In this document: positions 38,392-52,220 of the stretch, piece after piece
Layout of the letters: every line of letters starts with the position of its first letter
How positions within the stretch are numbered: the stretch's first letter is position 1
Assembly: GCA_905221085.1 (NCBI GenBank)
Contig: CAJNBT010000001.1
Span: 248,001 to 312,000 of the forward strand
DNA: 64,000 bases
Direction: 5' to 3'
Source of the DNA: a bacterium
GTDB lineage: Bacteria > Bacillota > Bacilli > Lactobacillales > Streptococcaceae
Position numbers and translations under genes: made by a program
The notes under the pieces: generated by a model
Databases searched by the model: none
Told to the model about the DNA's origin: nothing
Seen by the model: the letters and a program-made list of their open reading frames with translations, nothing else

Positions 38392-40374
38392 TTAGTCTTG
38401 AATATGACGGTCTAAGTTTTTCTGATAATCAGCATTGGATTTAGCTTTTTCATCAGCGAATTTCTTGCGGAACTCATCCATTTCTTTAGTAGTGACAATC
38501 TTATCTTGGAGTTTAAGGTATTTATAGCTATGTTCACTGGTCTTATCACCTACCCAGCCACCTGCACCAGTACCTAGAACTTTCTTCGTTACGAGCATTT
38601 GGGCACCATCTGAGTGTACAGGAATCACCAAGGCACTATCCATTAACCAAGCTTGAGCTTTGGCATATTTGGCATATCGGTTTGCAAGATTTGTTTTCTC
38701 ACCACTAGCATCCGTAATTAACTCTTTAAACTTATCTAAACCAACTGCTTTGATTGCTGAGCTGTCTGTACCTGGTGCTACACCTAAGGAACCAAGAAGA
38801 TTTGGTCCAGATGTTGGATCAAATATATCTAGGTAAGTTGATGGATCTGCGTAATCAGGTCCCCATCCACTATTTGCATTAATATCCCAGTCAGTATTAG
38901 TATTAGAAGTAGCTAGAATTGTCATACTTGCCAATTCATCGTCAGAAACTTGTTGAATATCAACTACAACATTATCTGCTCCAATAGCTTCCTCGACGGA
39001 TTGTTTATAAGATTGAGCTTGACGTACAAACTCTGGACGAGTAGAAGATACTGGAATATCTAAATGAATAGGGAACTGTACTCCATCAGCTTGAAGAGTT
39101 TTCTTAGCAGCTTCAAATTTAGCTTTAGCCTTATCTACATTATGAAGCGAATCTTGGGCATCATCAAGATTGACATCTTTCCATACACTATCTAACTTAT
39201 CCAATTCTGCTTTAGCTACTTGCCCAAATGACTGTTCTCCTACTTGTACAAATGTTGGAGGGGTGAAACTTGTACGTAATTTACGCGGTGCTACTTCGTC
39301 CCCAAATACTTGAGAAAGAGCTGCTTTACGATCTGCAGCAAAAGCCAAGGCTTGACGGAAATCTTTGTTCAGCAAGGCCTTCTTAGTAGATGTTTTTTCT
39401 GCATCACTTGTTTTAGCAGTGTGATTGTAAGCAACACGATCAATATTCGTAGAAATATAGAAAGTAGTTCCTAATTGTTGACTATAGATAATATTATCTT
39501 TGTATTTTTCTTTTAAGCGTTCATAGTTAGCAGAGTTTTTAAAGAGAGGTGCTGCTGGATAATGACCTTCATCAAAACCACGTCCAAGAGAGTCTGCATC
39601 CTGACCATCAAAGTAAGACAATTTAATATCATCAATAAAGACATTTTGTTTATCCCAATAATTTTGGTTTTTGGTCATTTCAATAGAAGACTTAGATGTA
39701 AGACCTTTTAGAAGATAAGCCCCATTGTAAAGAATGCTTGTTACATCAGTCGCCTTACCAAAGTCATCTCCTTTAGAAGATAAAAAGTCTTCGCTAACAG
39801 GAGCAAGAACTCCCATTGTTGTCTTTGAATTCCAGAAAGATTCTGGATGATTTAAAGTATAGACTACAGTATAATCATCCGTTGCTTTTACACCAACAGT
39901 AGAAAAATCCGTTGTTTTCCCATTCACATAATCATCTAATCCTTTAATAGAATCCTGTACAAGATAAAGTGCCTGTGATTTCTTATCTGCTGCGTGTTTT
40001 AGACCAGTCACAAAGTCTTGAGCCTTAACTTCTCCATATTCTTCGCCTTCATTGGTATACCACTTGATACCTTGACGAATTTTGTAGGTATAGGTCAAAC
40101 CATCTTTGGAAACAGTCCAATCTTCTGCAACTGATGGTACTAGATTCCCATATTGATCATTTTCCAGTAGTCCATCAATGACATTACCAGTAATCTGTTT
40201 TGTACCCTTAGTCGAAGAAACTGTATAATCCAGAGTCGCAGGATCTGATGAAAATACATAGGCATAAGTAACTGGTTTAGTTGCTTCCTTATTCCCATTA
40301 CCAGATGAACACGCTGCTAGAACGGCAGTAGACAAAACGGCAATTCCAGCCGCTAAAAAAACTCGTTTTTTCAT
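38392..40374 (-). CDS. Oligopeptide-binding lipoprotein, AliA/AliB/AmiA type
   Basis: 660 residues from the ATG behind AAAGGAG. Lipobox LAAC with Cys22. SBP_bac_5 domain (PTLDYT-type start AYVFSSDPATLDYTVSSTKG, WSKDGLTYTYKIRQG). Streptococcal AliA/AliB/AmiA proteins feed peptides to the AmiCDEF permease. No permease genes are beside it, so it is an orphan receptor as AliA and AliB are. Ligand not determinable. Confidence 0.93.
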   Translation of the reverse strand: MKKRVFLAAGIAVLSTAVLAACSSGNGNKEATKPVTYAYVFSSDPATLDYTVSSTKGTKQITGNVIDGLLENDQYGNLVPSVAEDWTVSKDGLTYTYKIRQGIKWYTNEGEEYGEVKAQDFVTGLKHAADKKSQALYLVQDSIKGLDDYVNGKTTDFSTVGVKATDDYTVVYTLNHPESFWNSKTTMGVLAPVSEDFLSSKGDDFGKATDVTSILYNGAYLLKGLTSKSSIEMTKNQNYWDKQNVFIDDIKLSYFDGQDADSLGRGFDEGHYPAAPLFKNSANYERLKEKYKDNIIYSQQLGTTFYISTNIDRVAYNHTAKTSDAEKTSTKKALLNKDFRQALAFAADRKAALSQVFGDEVAPRKLRTSFTPPTFVQVGEQSFGQVAKAELDKLDSVWKDVNLDDAQDSLHNVDKAKAKFEAAKKTLQADGVQFPIHLDIPVSSTRPEFVRQAQSYKQSVEEAIGADNVVVDIQQVSDDELASMTILATSNTNTDWDINANSGWGPDYADPSTYLDIFDPTSGPNLLGSLGVAPGTDSSAIKAVGLDKFKELITDASGEKTNLANRYAKYAKAQAWLMDSALVIPVHSDGAQMLVTKKVLGTGAGGWVGDKTSEHSYKYLKLQDKIVTTKEMDEFRKKFADEKAKSNADYQKNLDRHIQD

Positions 40375-40543
40375 AGTCAAACTCCTTTGATAATTTGATA
40401 GATTTATTATAGCACTTTTTAAAAGGAAATCAACAATAAAAATAAAATATTATTATATTTTATAGTTTATTTGTACCTGCTAAGGACTGCTTCAACTCCA
40501 TTTTTGTGATATAATAGTCTTATCTTTATATAGAGGTAAAGTT

Positions 40544-41557
40544 ATGAAAGAAACTGTTTATTTTGGAACTTATACACGTCGTACTTCCCAAGGGATTTAC
40601 AAGGCAGACTTTGATACAGAAACCGGTCAGCTTTCAAATCTAGAACTTTTTGCACCTGAACCTAGTCCAACCTACCTTGCCTTTGACCAGCACCAACATT
40701 TATACACTGTTGGTAGTCAAGACGATAAGGGAGGAATTGCAGCCTATCAAACTGACGGGACTTCATTAAATCATGTCGTTGAAGAGGGAGCTCCCCATTG
40801 TTATGTTTCCGTTGATGAAAAGCGTAATTTGGTCTATGCAGCCAACTACCATAAAGGACAGGTCCTTGTTTATAAACGTCAGGAAGATGGCAGTCTTCTA
40901 CTTAGCGATGTGGATCAACACAGTGGCCAAGGTCCACATGAAAATCAAGCTTCGCCCCATGTTCACTTTACAGACTTAACACCTGACCACTATCTAGTGA
41001 CCTGTGATTTAGGAACTGACCAAGTCATTACCTATGACCTTGATCAAGAAGGGAAATTATCTAAACTCCATACCTATCACAGCCAGCCAGGAGCAGGCTC
41101 ACGCCATATCATTTTCCATAACCACCATAAAATCGCTTATCTGATTTGTGAACTAAATAGCACTATCGAGGTTCTAATCTACGATGGTGTTGGCGAATTT
41201 GAGCGCATGCAGGTCATTTCAACTCTACCAGAAGGTTACGAAGGTTTTAATGGAACTGCTGCTATTCGTCTCTCTAAAGACGGTAAATACCTCTACGCTT
41301 CTAACCGTGGTCATGATTCTATCGCAGTATATACAATTCTTGCAGACGGTAGCTTAGAGTTGTTAGAAATCGTTCCGACTCATGGTAAGACTCCACGTGA
41401 TTTTGATTTAACACCAGACCAAGAATTTGTCATTGCTGTCCATCAAGATTCTGACAATGCAACCGTCTTTAAACGCAATCCTGAAACTGGTCGTCTTGCA
41501 GAACTTTCCAACGACTTCCATGTTCCAGAAGCAGTCTGCATCAGTTTTGCTCCCTAA
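40544..41557 (+). CDS. Lactonase-family beta-propeller protein
   Basis: 337 residues, seven-bladed propeller with repeated blade motifs (e.g. LYASNRGHDSIAVYTI, FVIAVHQDSDNATVFKRN). Similar to 6-phosphogluconolactonase of the YbhE/YkgB type; a true Pgl role is unproven. TGATATAAT and AGAGGT precede the start. Confidence 0.88.
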   Translation: MKETVYFGTYTRRTSQGIYKADFDTETGQLSNLELFAPEPSPTYLAFDQHQHLYTVGSQDDKGGIAAYQTDGTSLNHVVEEGAPHCYVSVDEKRNLVYAANYHKGQVLVYKRQEDGSLLLSDVDQHSGQGPHENQASPHVHFTDLTPDHYLVTCDLGTDQVITYDLDQEGKLSKLHTYHSQPGAGSRHIIFHNHHKIAYLICELNSTIEVLIYDGVGEFERMQVISTLPEGYEGFNGTAAIRLSKDGKYLYASNRGHDSIAVYTILADGSLELLEIVPTHGKTPRDFDLTPDQEFVIAVHQDSDNATVFKRNPETGRLAELSNDFHVPEAVCISFAP

Positions 41558-41565
41558 GAAAACAT

Positions 41566-41599
41566 AAAAAATGAACTTGGTAACTCAAGTTCATTTTTT
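41566..41599. terminator. Bidirectional terminator between the lactonase gene and atpC
   Basis: Perfect stem ATGAACTTG/CAAGTTCAT with A runs and T runs at both sides; serves the convergent lactonase gene and atp operon. Confidence 0.88.
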
Positions 41600-41600
41600 C

Positions 41601-42020
41601 TTATAGTCTTTTTCCGACATTGATACGATTAATAGCACGTTGCAAAGCAATCTTAGCACGAAGCTCTTGATCAATCAAGTGTTTTTCGTGGGCTTCTTCG
41701 ATTTCTCGCTCCGCACGAAGCTTAGCACGTTCTGCACGGCTAACATCGATATCACGAGCACGTTCTGCAGAATCCGCAACGATTGTGATAGTATTATTGG
41801 CAATTTCAATAACACCTCCGTTTACTGCAATCCAGTTCACGTGATCTTCATCATCAATACGTTTTACCTTTACTTCATCAACTGCTAAAACCGCAATCAT
41901 ATTTTCATGTCGTGGCAAGATCCCCATCTCACCATCCAGAGTTCGAACTGATACATAGCTGGCATGGTGATCATAGACGAGACCATCTGGTGTCACGATC
42001 TGGACAGTTAACTGAGCCAT
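41601..42020 (-). CDS. atpC: F1F0-ATPase subunit epsilon
   Basis: 139 residues: N-terminal beta domain ([36 protein letters not shown]) and a C-terminal two-helix domain ([22 protein letters not shown]). Last gene of the operon, 10 bp after atpD. Central stalk regulator. Confidence 0.97.
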   Translation of the reverse strand: MAQLTVQIVTPDGLVYDHHASYVSVRTLDGEMGILPRHENMIAVLAVDEVKVKRIDDEDHVNWIAVNGGVIEIANNTITIVADSAERARDIDVSRAERAKLRAEREIEEAHEKHLIDQELRAKIALQRAINRINVGKRL

Positions 42021-42030
42021 AGATCACCTC

Positions 42031-43446
<1,416 letters not shown>

Positions 43447-43522
43447 CTATTCTATATAAGATACTGTCGGTTCCTAGCTCAACTAGGTCCTAAGTTCATT
43501 TTCATACGAGCTGGACTAGTGC

Positions 43523-44401
43523 CTATTCTAAGGCACTAGCTCCTGCTACGATTTCTGTAATTTCTTGTGTAATCGCCGCCTGTCTGGCACGGTTATACTG
43601 AATTGTCAAATCATTAATGACTTTCTTAGCATTATCTGTCGCTGTTTGCATGGCTGTCATACCAGCAGCATTTTCAGCTGTCTTGGCATCGATAATAGCC
43701 CCGTAAATCATACTTTCTGCAAACTGAGGCAACAACTGCTCCAAAATTTCTTCTCGGCCTGTCTCCAATTCAAAAGTCAAGCTGTAGTCTTCATCCGCTT
43801 CATTTGGATCCAAGTCAACAATCGGAAGCATTTGTTCCACACGAATTTGACTGGTTAGCGTATTGACATGGTGGTTGTAACAGACATAGAGCTCATCAAA
43901 AAGTTCATTTTGGTACATTTCAACAGTTTTTGAAATAATCTTACGAACTTGATCAAAGCTAGGCTGATCTGCCAAGCCACGTAATTCATAAAGTGGTTGA
44001 ATACCGCGAGCCTTAAAGAAATCAGCTCCCATTCCACCAATACAGATCATTTCAAAACCTGTACCGTCTGGATGGTATTCTTCTTTCAACTCCATAACGG
44101 CTTTCAGAATAGAAGAATTATAACCTCCAACCAAACCGCGATCTGAAGTGATGATGATATAGCCTGTCTTCTTCACAGGACGGCTAATCAACATCGGATT
44201 GGTTGAACCACCAGCTCCATTACCATGAAGAATATCTGTCAAGAGCTTACGAACTTTTTGAGCGTATACTTGGAAGTTGCGAGCAGCTTCTTCAGAACGA
44301 CCAAGCTTAGCAGCCGATACCATTTGCATGGCATTTGTGATTTGACTCGTATTTTTTGTTGAGGCGATTTTTGTTTTAATATCATTTAGAGATACTGCCA
44401 T
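43523..44401 (-). CDS. atpG: F1F0-ATPase subunit gamma
   Basis: 292 residues. N-terminal [29 protein letters not shown] and C-terminal [34 protein letters not shown] helices form the rotor coiled coil. Correct length, 15 bp after atpA. Confidence 0.98.
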   Translation of the reverse strand: MAVSLNDIKTKIASTKNTSQITNAMQMVSAAKLGRSEEAARNFQVYAQKVRKLLTDILHGNGAGGSTNPMLISRPVKKTGYIIITSDRGLVGGYNSSILKAVMELKEEYHPDGTGFEMICIGGMGADFFKARGIQPLYELRGLADQPSFDQVRKIISKTVEMYQNELFDELYVCYNHHVNTLTSQIRVEQMLPIVDLDPNEADEDYSLTFELETGREEILEQLLPQFAESMIYGAIIDAKTAENAAGMTAMQTATDNAKKVINDLTIQYNRARQAAITQEITEIVAGASALE

Positions 44402-44416
44402 CTGACACCTCTATTC

Positions 44417-46472
<2,056 letters not shown>

Positions 46473-46473
<1 letters not shown>

Positions 46474-46967
46474 TAAGCTTCTCCTAGCTGATCGATATAC
46501 TGATCAATGAGTTCTTTATGGGCATGACCATCAAGGTTTTGTGAGATGATTTTACCAGCCAAGCTGATTGTCAAATCTGCCACCTCACCCTTAACGCTTT
46601 GTAAAGCCTCAGCTTTGTTTTGAGCAATTTCTTGGTTTGCTTTTTCTTTTAAGCGTCCTGCTTCTAGTTTAGCATCTGCTAAAATACTAGCCTTACTTTT
46701 CTCAGCTGTTTCTTTCGCATTCTCAATGATTGTCTTAGCTTCTTTACGGCTACCAGCCAATTCATCTTCGCGTTTTTGAGCCAATACTTCTGCTTTTTGA
46801 CGGGCTTCTTCGGCTCTGTCAATATCTGAAGCAATTTTTTCAGCTCTTTCTTCGAAAATGCTTGTAATATTAGACCATGCAAATTTTTTAATCAAGACTA
46901 GCAAAAGGATAAAAGAGCCAGCGATTAAAATAAAATTACCAATTAATTCACCTACTGTTACGTGCAT
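46473..46967 (-). CDS. atpF: F1F0-ATPase subunit b
   Basis: 164 residues: an N-terminal membrane helix (about 8-28) followed by a long charged coiled coil, ending [30 protein letters not shown]. Peripheral stalk. Confidence 0.97.
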
Positions 46968-46980
46968 CAGTTACTCCTTT

Positions 46981-47694
46981 CTACTCTTCATCATTAATTT
47001 TATTTCCTAGGTACATAGAGGATAATAGTGTAAAGACATAGGCCTGTACACAAGAAATGAACACGGAAAATGCAGTCCAAACTAAGTTTGTCCCAAATGC
47101 GATTGGATACCAAAAAATAGCCTGATGTGAAAGTAAAAGAAGCAAGCTTGTCATTACTTCACCTGCAAAGATATTCCCAAAAATCCGCAAAGCAAGAGAA
47201 AGGAAATTCGTGACCTCTTCAAGTAGATTCATCGGTGTCATAAATGCAGGAGTTACAAAACCTTTTAGGTATTGTTTAATCCCACGACGACGAATCCCCT
47301 CAATGTGCGCCATCACAATAATACAGAAAGACAAGACAAGGTCAAATGAAAGATTTGCAGTTGGCGATGTCCAAAGGTTTGTCCCATCTGTTGTTTGAAG
47401 TTTCGCCATCAAACCAAGATTATTGGCGATGACCATAAAAAGAAATAAACATAAGTAAAAGAGTGAGTAATCTTTTATGTAGTGGGAACCAAGGTTAGGT
47501 TCTGTAAATCCAATTACAAAATCATAGAGATACTCTAGTACATTTTGTTTACCTTTGGGTTTTAATGTCATATTACGACTTGCCCAATAGATAAATGCAA
47601 AAATCAGAAACACAGACAGCAAAGTCAAGGCTGTCAAAGTTAAATCAAAGGTAACAGGACCAATATTGATGGTTGGATTGATACTTTCTTCCAT
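46981..47694 (-). CDS. atpB: F1F0-ATPase subunit a
   Basis: 237 residues, about five or six helices. The essential Arg is R170 in [10 protein letters not shown]206, a position where substitutions give optochin resistance in pneumococcus, is tryptophan here (NLVWTAF). Proton half-channels next to the c ring. Confidence 0.97.
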   Translation of the reverse strand: MEESINPTINIGPVTFDLTLTALTLLSVFLIFAFIYWASRNMTLKPKGKQNVLEYLYDFVIGFTEPNLGSHYIKDYSLFYLCLFLFMVIANNLGLMAKLQTTDGTNLWTSPTANLSFDLVLSFCIIVMAHIEGIRRRGIKQYLKGFVTPAFMTPMNLLEEVTNFLSLALRIFGNIFAGEVMTSLLLLLSHQAIFWYPIAFGTNLVWTAFSVFISCVQAYVFTLLSSMYLGNKINDEE

Positions 47695-47726
47695 CTAACA
47701 TTCTCCCTTCTCCAATTTATATTTCG

Positions 47727-47927
47727 TTATTTAATAATAAATGAGAAGACAAGAGTTACGAAGAAAGTTCCTTCAATAAAGGCAACCCCTAAAAACATCA
47801 AGCTACGAAACTCAGCGATAATATCTGGTTGGCGAGCTACTGATTTCAACAAACCATTCATCAATAACCCTTCACCAAGAGATACACCCATACAGGCAAG
47901 ACATAGACCGAAAAATGTTAAATTCAT
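47727..47927 (-). CDS. atpE: F1F0-ATPase subunit c
   Basis: 66 residues, two membrane helices. Proton-binding Glu52 lies in AFIEGTFF; polar loop ARQPD is at 31-35. Residues G47, V48, A49 and F50, altered in optochin-resistant pneumococci, are the susceptible forms. The sequence differs from the pneumococcal one (e.g. [16 protein letters not shown] and PDIIAEF). First gene of the operon, translated from RBS AGGAG. Confidence 0.98.
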   Translation of the reverse strand: MNLTFFGLCLACMGVSLGEGLLMNGLLKSVARQPDIIAEFRSLMFLGVAFIEGTFFVTLVFSFIIK

Positions 47928-47962
47928 GATGAATTCTCCTTTTAATTAAAATTTACTTACTT

Positions 47963-47991
47963 AGTTTAGTCCTAAAAATTGGATTTGTCAA
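47963..47991 (-). promoter_or_regulatory. Promoter of the atp operon
   Basis: On the minus strand, TTGACA (47986-47991), a 17-bp spacer and TAAACT (47963-47968), 30-odd bases before the atpE ribosome site. Confidence 0.8.
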
Positions 47992-48004
47992 CTTTTTACC
48001 AACA

Positions 48005-48019
48005 TTGAAAGCGTTTAAC
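48005..48019. promoter_or_regulatory. cre-like site upstream of the atp promoter
   Basis: TGAAAGCGTTTAAC matches the CcpA consensus TGWAARCGYTWNCW except at the last two positions, and lies about 15 bp upstream of the -35 box. It would allow carbon-catabolite control of the ATPase. Confidence 0.4.
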
Positions 48020-48123
48020 GGAAATTATTTACAATTTTACTATTTTTGAGTCTATTATATAGAAAACTTTGGAAATAATTTGTAATAAATCCGTCCATTA
48101 TCTAGACCTTTCTGAAAAATGAT

Positions 48124-48149
48124 GAAAAAATCCGAGATGAAATCTCGGA
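48124..48149 (-). terminator. Terminator of the U32 peptidase gene
   Basis: Stem ATCCGAGAT/ATCTCGGAT with loop TTC and TTTTTT on the minus strand, about 95 bp after the stop. The rest of the 48020-48241 interval shows no gene. Confidence 0.8.
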
Positions 48150-48241
48150 TGGAAATAAATATATTTTCTTTAACTTCTTTTCTTTTAGTGAGCAGGATTA
48201 AAGGGAAAGCAACGAGAAATCTTTCAGCTCCTGCTTGCTTA

Positions 48242-49528
48242 TTAAGCCCGAACTGTGACACTGGTTCCATCTTCCTTATAAAGATTGATGAGTCCTTCTT
48301 TTAATGCACGAACCATGTCTCCTGCTTGAACAGGTTGTGGAACCTTGATTGTCAATAGCTCCATTGGATTTGGAGCGCGGTCGATTTTATTGCCTTTGGC
48401 ATCGTGCAAATCTTCGATATACGTTTCAAAATGACGAAAACCTGGGCCATAAAACTCAACTTGATCCCCTTCGTTAATGACATTCCGTTGACGAATGGTC
48501 GCTGTTTGTGTCGCATCATCATAAGAAACCACTTCAGCGACAAACTTGTACTCAGGAATTTTACGGCGAGCACCAAATAACTGCTCATTTTCAGATGGTG
48601 TGCCGTAGTAGAAACCTGTTGCCAATTCACGTTGAGCAACCTTCCACATCTCATCCACCAAGTCTTGCTTGATTGCTTCAAACTTCTCTGGACTTTCTAG
48701 ATAAGCATCAACCGCTGCTTTGTAGCAGTTGGTTACTGTTGATACATAGTGAATAGACTTCATACGTCCTTCGATTTTTAAACTGTCCACACCATTTTCA
48801 ATCATATCTGGGATATGGTCAATCATGGACATGTCGACGGCTGACATTGAAAATTCTTCTGGAATTTCACCTTTAAGACTCTTGCGTTCTTGACCAAATG
48901 GCATATCGTAAAGATCGTATTTCCAACGGCAAGACTGAGAACATCCACCACGGTTAGCATCCCGCATACTCATGTGGTTTGAAAGTGTACAACGACCAGA
49001 GTAAGAAATACACATGGCTCCGTGGACAAAGGCTTCAATCTCAACATCTGTACGTTTGCGAATTTCAGCTAATTCTTCCATTGAAACCTCACGCGCCAAA
49101 ACGACACGAGTTAAGCCCAGTTCTTTCCAGAACTCAAGAGTTTCATAGTTAGTGGCACTTGCTTGGGTAGAGAGGTGAATTTCAAGACCTGGCGCTTCAG
49201 TCGCTGCAATCATAATCAAGGCTGGGTCAGATACGATAACTGCGGCAATCCCGATGTCACGCAACTTACGGAACCATTCTCCAGCACCAGCTTCGTTTCC
49301 TTCATGCATAACCATGTTAGCAGCCACATATACCTTGGCACCGTACTTGGCAGCAAACTGGACTCCTTCTTCCATCTGTTCAAAAGTAAAGTTTCCAGCA
49401 CGGCTACGAAGACCATAGGCCTGACCACCGATAAAGACAGCATCTGCTCCATACTGAACAGCTACTTTTAGCTTCTCTAAAGTCCCTGCAGGTGATAAAA
49501 CCTCAGGACGTTTTAATGTTTTTGTCAT
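48242..49528 (-). CDS. U32 family peptidase-like protein (tRNA hydroxylation type)
   Basis: 428 residues from the ATG behind AGGAG. Family signature EAFVHGAMCISYSGRCTLSNHMSMRDANRGGCSQSCRW holds the cysteine cluster; the TIM barrel begins VLSPAGTLEKLKVAVQYGADAV. Relatives such as TrhP/RlhA act in prephenate-dependent RNA hydroxylation rather than as peptidases; older work calls them collagenase-like. Substrate in this organism unproven. Confidence 0.88.
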   Translation of the reverse strand: MTKTLKRPEVLSPAGTLEKLKVAVQYGADAVFIGGQAYGLRSRAGNFTFEQMEEGVQFAAKYGAKVYVAANMVMHEGNEAGAGEWFRKLRDIGIAAVIVSDPALIMIAATEAPGLEIHLSTQASATNYETLEFWKELGLTRVVLAREVSMEELAEIRKRTDVEIEAFVHGAMCISYSGRCTLSNHMSMRDANRGGCSQSCRWKYDLYDMPFGQERKSLKGEIPEEFSMSAVDMSMIDHIPDMIENGVDSLKIEGRMKSIHYVSTVTNCYKAAVDAYLESPEKFEAIKQDLVDEMWKVAQRELATGFYYGTPSENEQLFGARRKIPEYKFVAEVVSYDDATQTATIRQRNVINEGDQVEFYGPGFRHFETYIEDLHDAKGNKIDRAPNPMELLTIKVPQPVQAGDMVRALKEGLINLYKEDGTSVTVRA

Positions 49529-49712
49529 GTTTTCTCCTATTTGCAATATAAAAGTTTGACGTTTTTCCTTCTCATTTTATAGCAAATAAGTTATAAAATC
49601 AAGCCTAGAAAGATTGTTTTGACAATTCTAATCTTTTAAGCTTTACATAATAACTATTAAACTATCGAAAATTAACCTAGTTTTAACAAGTGGTCAAAAA
49701 GTCTAGGAAAGC

Positions 49713-49738
49713 AAAAACCAGTATCCAAAGATACTGGC
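49713..49738 (-). terminator. Terminator of guaA
   Basis: Stem CCAGTATC/GATACTGG followed by TTTTTG on the minus strand. Confidence 0.85.
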
Positions 49739-49770
49739 TAGTCAAAATACATAAATGAGTCCTTAGATGA

Positions 49771-51333
49771 CTATTCCCACTCAACAGTTGCAGGTGGTTT
49801 ACTTGTAATATCGTAGACAATACGGTTCACATGATCCACTTCGTTTACGATACGTACTGAGATTTTTTGAAGAACTTCCCATGGAATTTTGGCAAAGTCA
49901 GCTGTCATACCATCGATAGAGGTGATAGCACGGATTGCAATTGTGTAGTCGTACGTACGACCGTCACCCATAACCCCAACTGAACGAACACCTGTATTAA
50001 CTGTGAAGTATTGCCAGATATCGCGGTCAAGACCAGCTTTAGCGATTTCTTCACGAAGGATAGCATCTGATTCACGAACGGTTTCTAGTTTTTCTTCAGT
50101 GATTTCACCCATGACACGGATCGCAAGACCTGGGCCTGGGAATGGTTGGCGCCATACGATGTGGTCTGGCATGCCAAGCTCTGTACCAAGGGCACGAACT
50201 TCATCCTTGTAAAGAGTATTGAGTGGTTCTATCAATTCAAACTGCATGTCTTCTGGAAGACCACCAACGTTGTGGTGTGACTTGATCGTCTGAGCTGTAT
50301 CCGTACCAGACTCAATCACGTCTGTGTAAAGAGTTCCTTGAGCAAGGAATTTCACATCTTTGAGCTTGCTTGCTTCGTCATCAAAGACATAGACAAACTC
50401 ATTACCAATGATTTTACGTTTTTGTTCAGGGTCAGAAACACCAGCAAGTTTGTCAAGGAAGCGTTTTGCAGCGTCTGCTTTGACGATATTCAAACCAAAC
50501 TTACCACCAAGCATTTCCATAACTTGGTCTGCTTCACCTTTACGAAGAAGACCGTGGTCTACGAAGATACAGATCAATTGATCGCCAATCGCTTTTTGGA
50601 GAAGAACTCCAACAACTGAAGAGTCAACACCACCTGATAGACCAAGAAGGACACGTTTATCACCGACGGTTTCACGGATTTTTTGGATCTGCATATCAAT
50701 GAAGTTATCCATTGACCAATCGCCTTTAGCCTTACAGATGTTAAGGGCAAAGTTACGAAGGATATCATTACCGTATACAGAATGACGAACTTCTGGGTGG
50801 AATTGGATACCGTAAATGTGTTTATCTGGATTTTCGATGGCTGCGTATGGGCAGTCAGCTGATGTACCTGTACGAACAAAGTCAGCAGGAATCTCAGTAA
50901 CTGCATCACCATGGCTCATCAGAACAGTCTGTTCATCAGGTGTTGATTCAAAAAGCGCTGATGGTGTGTGAGTTAGGGTTGATTGACCGTATTCACGATT
51001 CCCGGCATCACCTGCAGGGACAACCTTTCCTCCAAGTTTATGGGTCAATAACTGCATACCGTAACAGATTCCCAAAATAGGAATGCCAAGTTCGAAGATT
51101 TCTGGGTCAATATCGAATGAACCATCTTCGTATACAGAGTTTGGACCGCCTGAAAGGATAATTCCTACAGGATTGATTTCACGAACTTCAGCAGCTGAAA
51201 TTTTATGGCTCTTTAGTTCTGAAAAAACACCAATCTCACGGATACGGCGTGAAATCAGCTGGTTGTATTGGCTACCATAGTCCAGTACGATGATTTTTTC
51301 TACGTCTTGCAAATCAGTTGAAATGTTGCTCAT
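49771..51333 (-). CDS. guaA: GMP synthase (glutamine-hydrolysing)
   Basis: 520 residues. N-terminal class I amidotransferase with GICYGMQLL nucleophile and FHPEV histidine; ATP-pyrophosphatase with [14 protein letters not shown]-terminal dimerisation domain ending KPPATVEWE. Converts XMP to GMP. Divergent GntR regulator upstream. No purine riboswitch was recognised in the 140-bp spacer. Confidence 0.98.
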   Translation of the reverse strand: MSNISTDLQDVEKIIVLDYGSQYNQLISRRIREIGVFSELKSHKISAAEVREINPVGIILSGGPNSVYEDGSFDIDPEIFELGIPILGICYGMQLLTHKLGGKVVPAGDAGNREYGQSTLTHTPSALFESTPDEQTVLMSHGDAVTEIPADFVRTGTSADCPYAAIENPDKHIYGIQFHPEVRHSVYGNDILRNFALNICKAKGDWSMDNFIDMQIQKIRETVGDKRVLLGLSGGVDSSVVGVLLQKAIGDQLICIFVDHGLLRKGEADQVMEMLGGKFGLNIVKADAAKRFLDKLAGVSDPEQKRKIIGNEFVYVFDDEASKLKDVKFLAQGTLYTDVIESGTDTAQTIKSHHNVGGLPEDMQFELIEPLNTLYKDEVRALGTELGMPDHIVWRQPFPGPGLAIRVMGEITEEKLETVRESDAILREEIAKAGLDRDIWQYFTVNTGVRSVGVMGDGRTYDYTIAIRAITSIDGMTADFAKIPWEVLQKISVRIVNEVDHVNRIVYDITSKPPATVEWE

Positions 51334-51415
51334 CTTTTTCCTTTCTCAAAAGAAATATCTTTTTTCAATATTCTATCACAAATAAGGTCGAATTACCAAC
51401 TAAACAAGGCGAAGA

Positions 51416-51448
51416 TTGACTTTTTCTTGTTTATTAGGGTACAATAGA
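51416..51448 (+). promoter_or_regulatory. Promoter of the GntR regulator
   Basis: TTGACT at about 51416, 18-bp spacer, TACAAT at about 51440. Confidence 0.6.
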
Positions 51449-51473
51449 GAAAAGATAGAAATGAAGTGAAAAT

Positions 51474-52172
51474 ATGCTACCTGCTTATATGAAAATCCAT
51501 GATCAGATTAAAAAGGATATTGACGATCACCGTTGGGCCATTGGTGAGAGGTTGCCGAGTGAAAGAGATTTGGCTGAACAATTTGAGGTCAGCCGCATGA
51601 CCCTCCGCCAAGCTGTATCTCTATTAGTCGAAGAAGGCGTTTTGGAACGCAGGGTAGGGAGCGGCACCTTTGTGTCCAGTACTCGAGTACAAGAAAAGAT
51701 GCGAGGGACAACCAGTTTTACTGAAATTGTTAAGTCCCAAGGCAAAGTTCCCTCTAGCCAACTCATTTCCTACAGAAAGACCATTCCTAACGAGCAGGAA
51801 GTTGCCAAGTTAAGAATTTCTCCAACCGAAAACATTATCCGAATGGAACGGGTTCGCTATGCCGACAAAGTTCCTCTAGTTTATGAAGTTGCTTCTATTC
51901 CTGAAAAATTTATTAAGAACTTTAAAAAAGAAGAAATCACCAGTCATTTCTTCCAAACTCTACAAAAACATGGCTACCGTATTGGTAAATCACAGCAGAC
52001 TATTTATGCTCGCCTCGCTAAAGAAAAGATCGCTCACTATTTGGAAGTTGAAAAAGGTCATGCTATTCTTGGGCTGACTCAGGTTTCCTACCTAGAAGAT
52101 GGTACTGCATTTGAATACGTAAAAAGTCAATATGTAGGCGAACGTTTTGAATTTTATCTTGAGAACAATTAG
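51474..52172 (+). CDS. GntR/HutC-family transcription regulator
   Basis: 232 residues. Winged-helix DNA-binding domain with IGERLPSERDLAEQFEVSRMTLRQAVSLLVEEGVLERRVGSGTFV (about 24-68), then a UTRA ligand domain (IIRMERVRYADKVPLVYEVASIP). UTRA members sense sugars or nucleosides. Its target genes cannot be identified; guaA is divergent and EamA convergent. Confidence 0.93.
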   Translation: MLPAYMKIHDQIKKDIDDHRWAIGERLPSERDLAEQFEVSRMTLRQAVSLLVEEGVLERRVGSGTFVSSTRVQEKMRGTTSFTEIVKSQGKVPSSQLISYRKTIPNEQEVAKLRISPTENIIRMERVRYADKVPLVYEVASIPEKFIKNFKKEEITSHFFQTLQKHGYRIGKSQQTIYARLAKEKIAHYLEVEKGHAILGLTQVSYLEDGTAFEYVKSQYVGERFEFYLENN

Positions 52173-52181
52173 ATTACTACA

Positions 52182-52220
52182 TAAAAACTCTCTGTCACGG
52201 ACAAAGAGTCTTTTTTATTT
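52182..52220. terminator. Bidirectional terminator between gntR and the EamA gene
   Basis: ACTCT-C-TGTC/GGACA-A-AGAGT stem with A and T runs on both sides. Confidence 0.8.
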
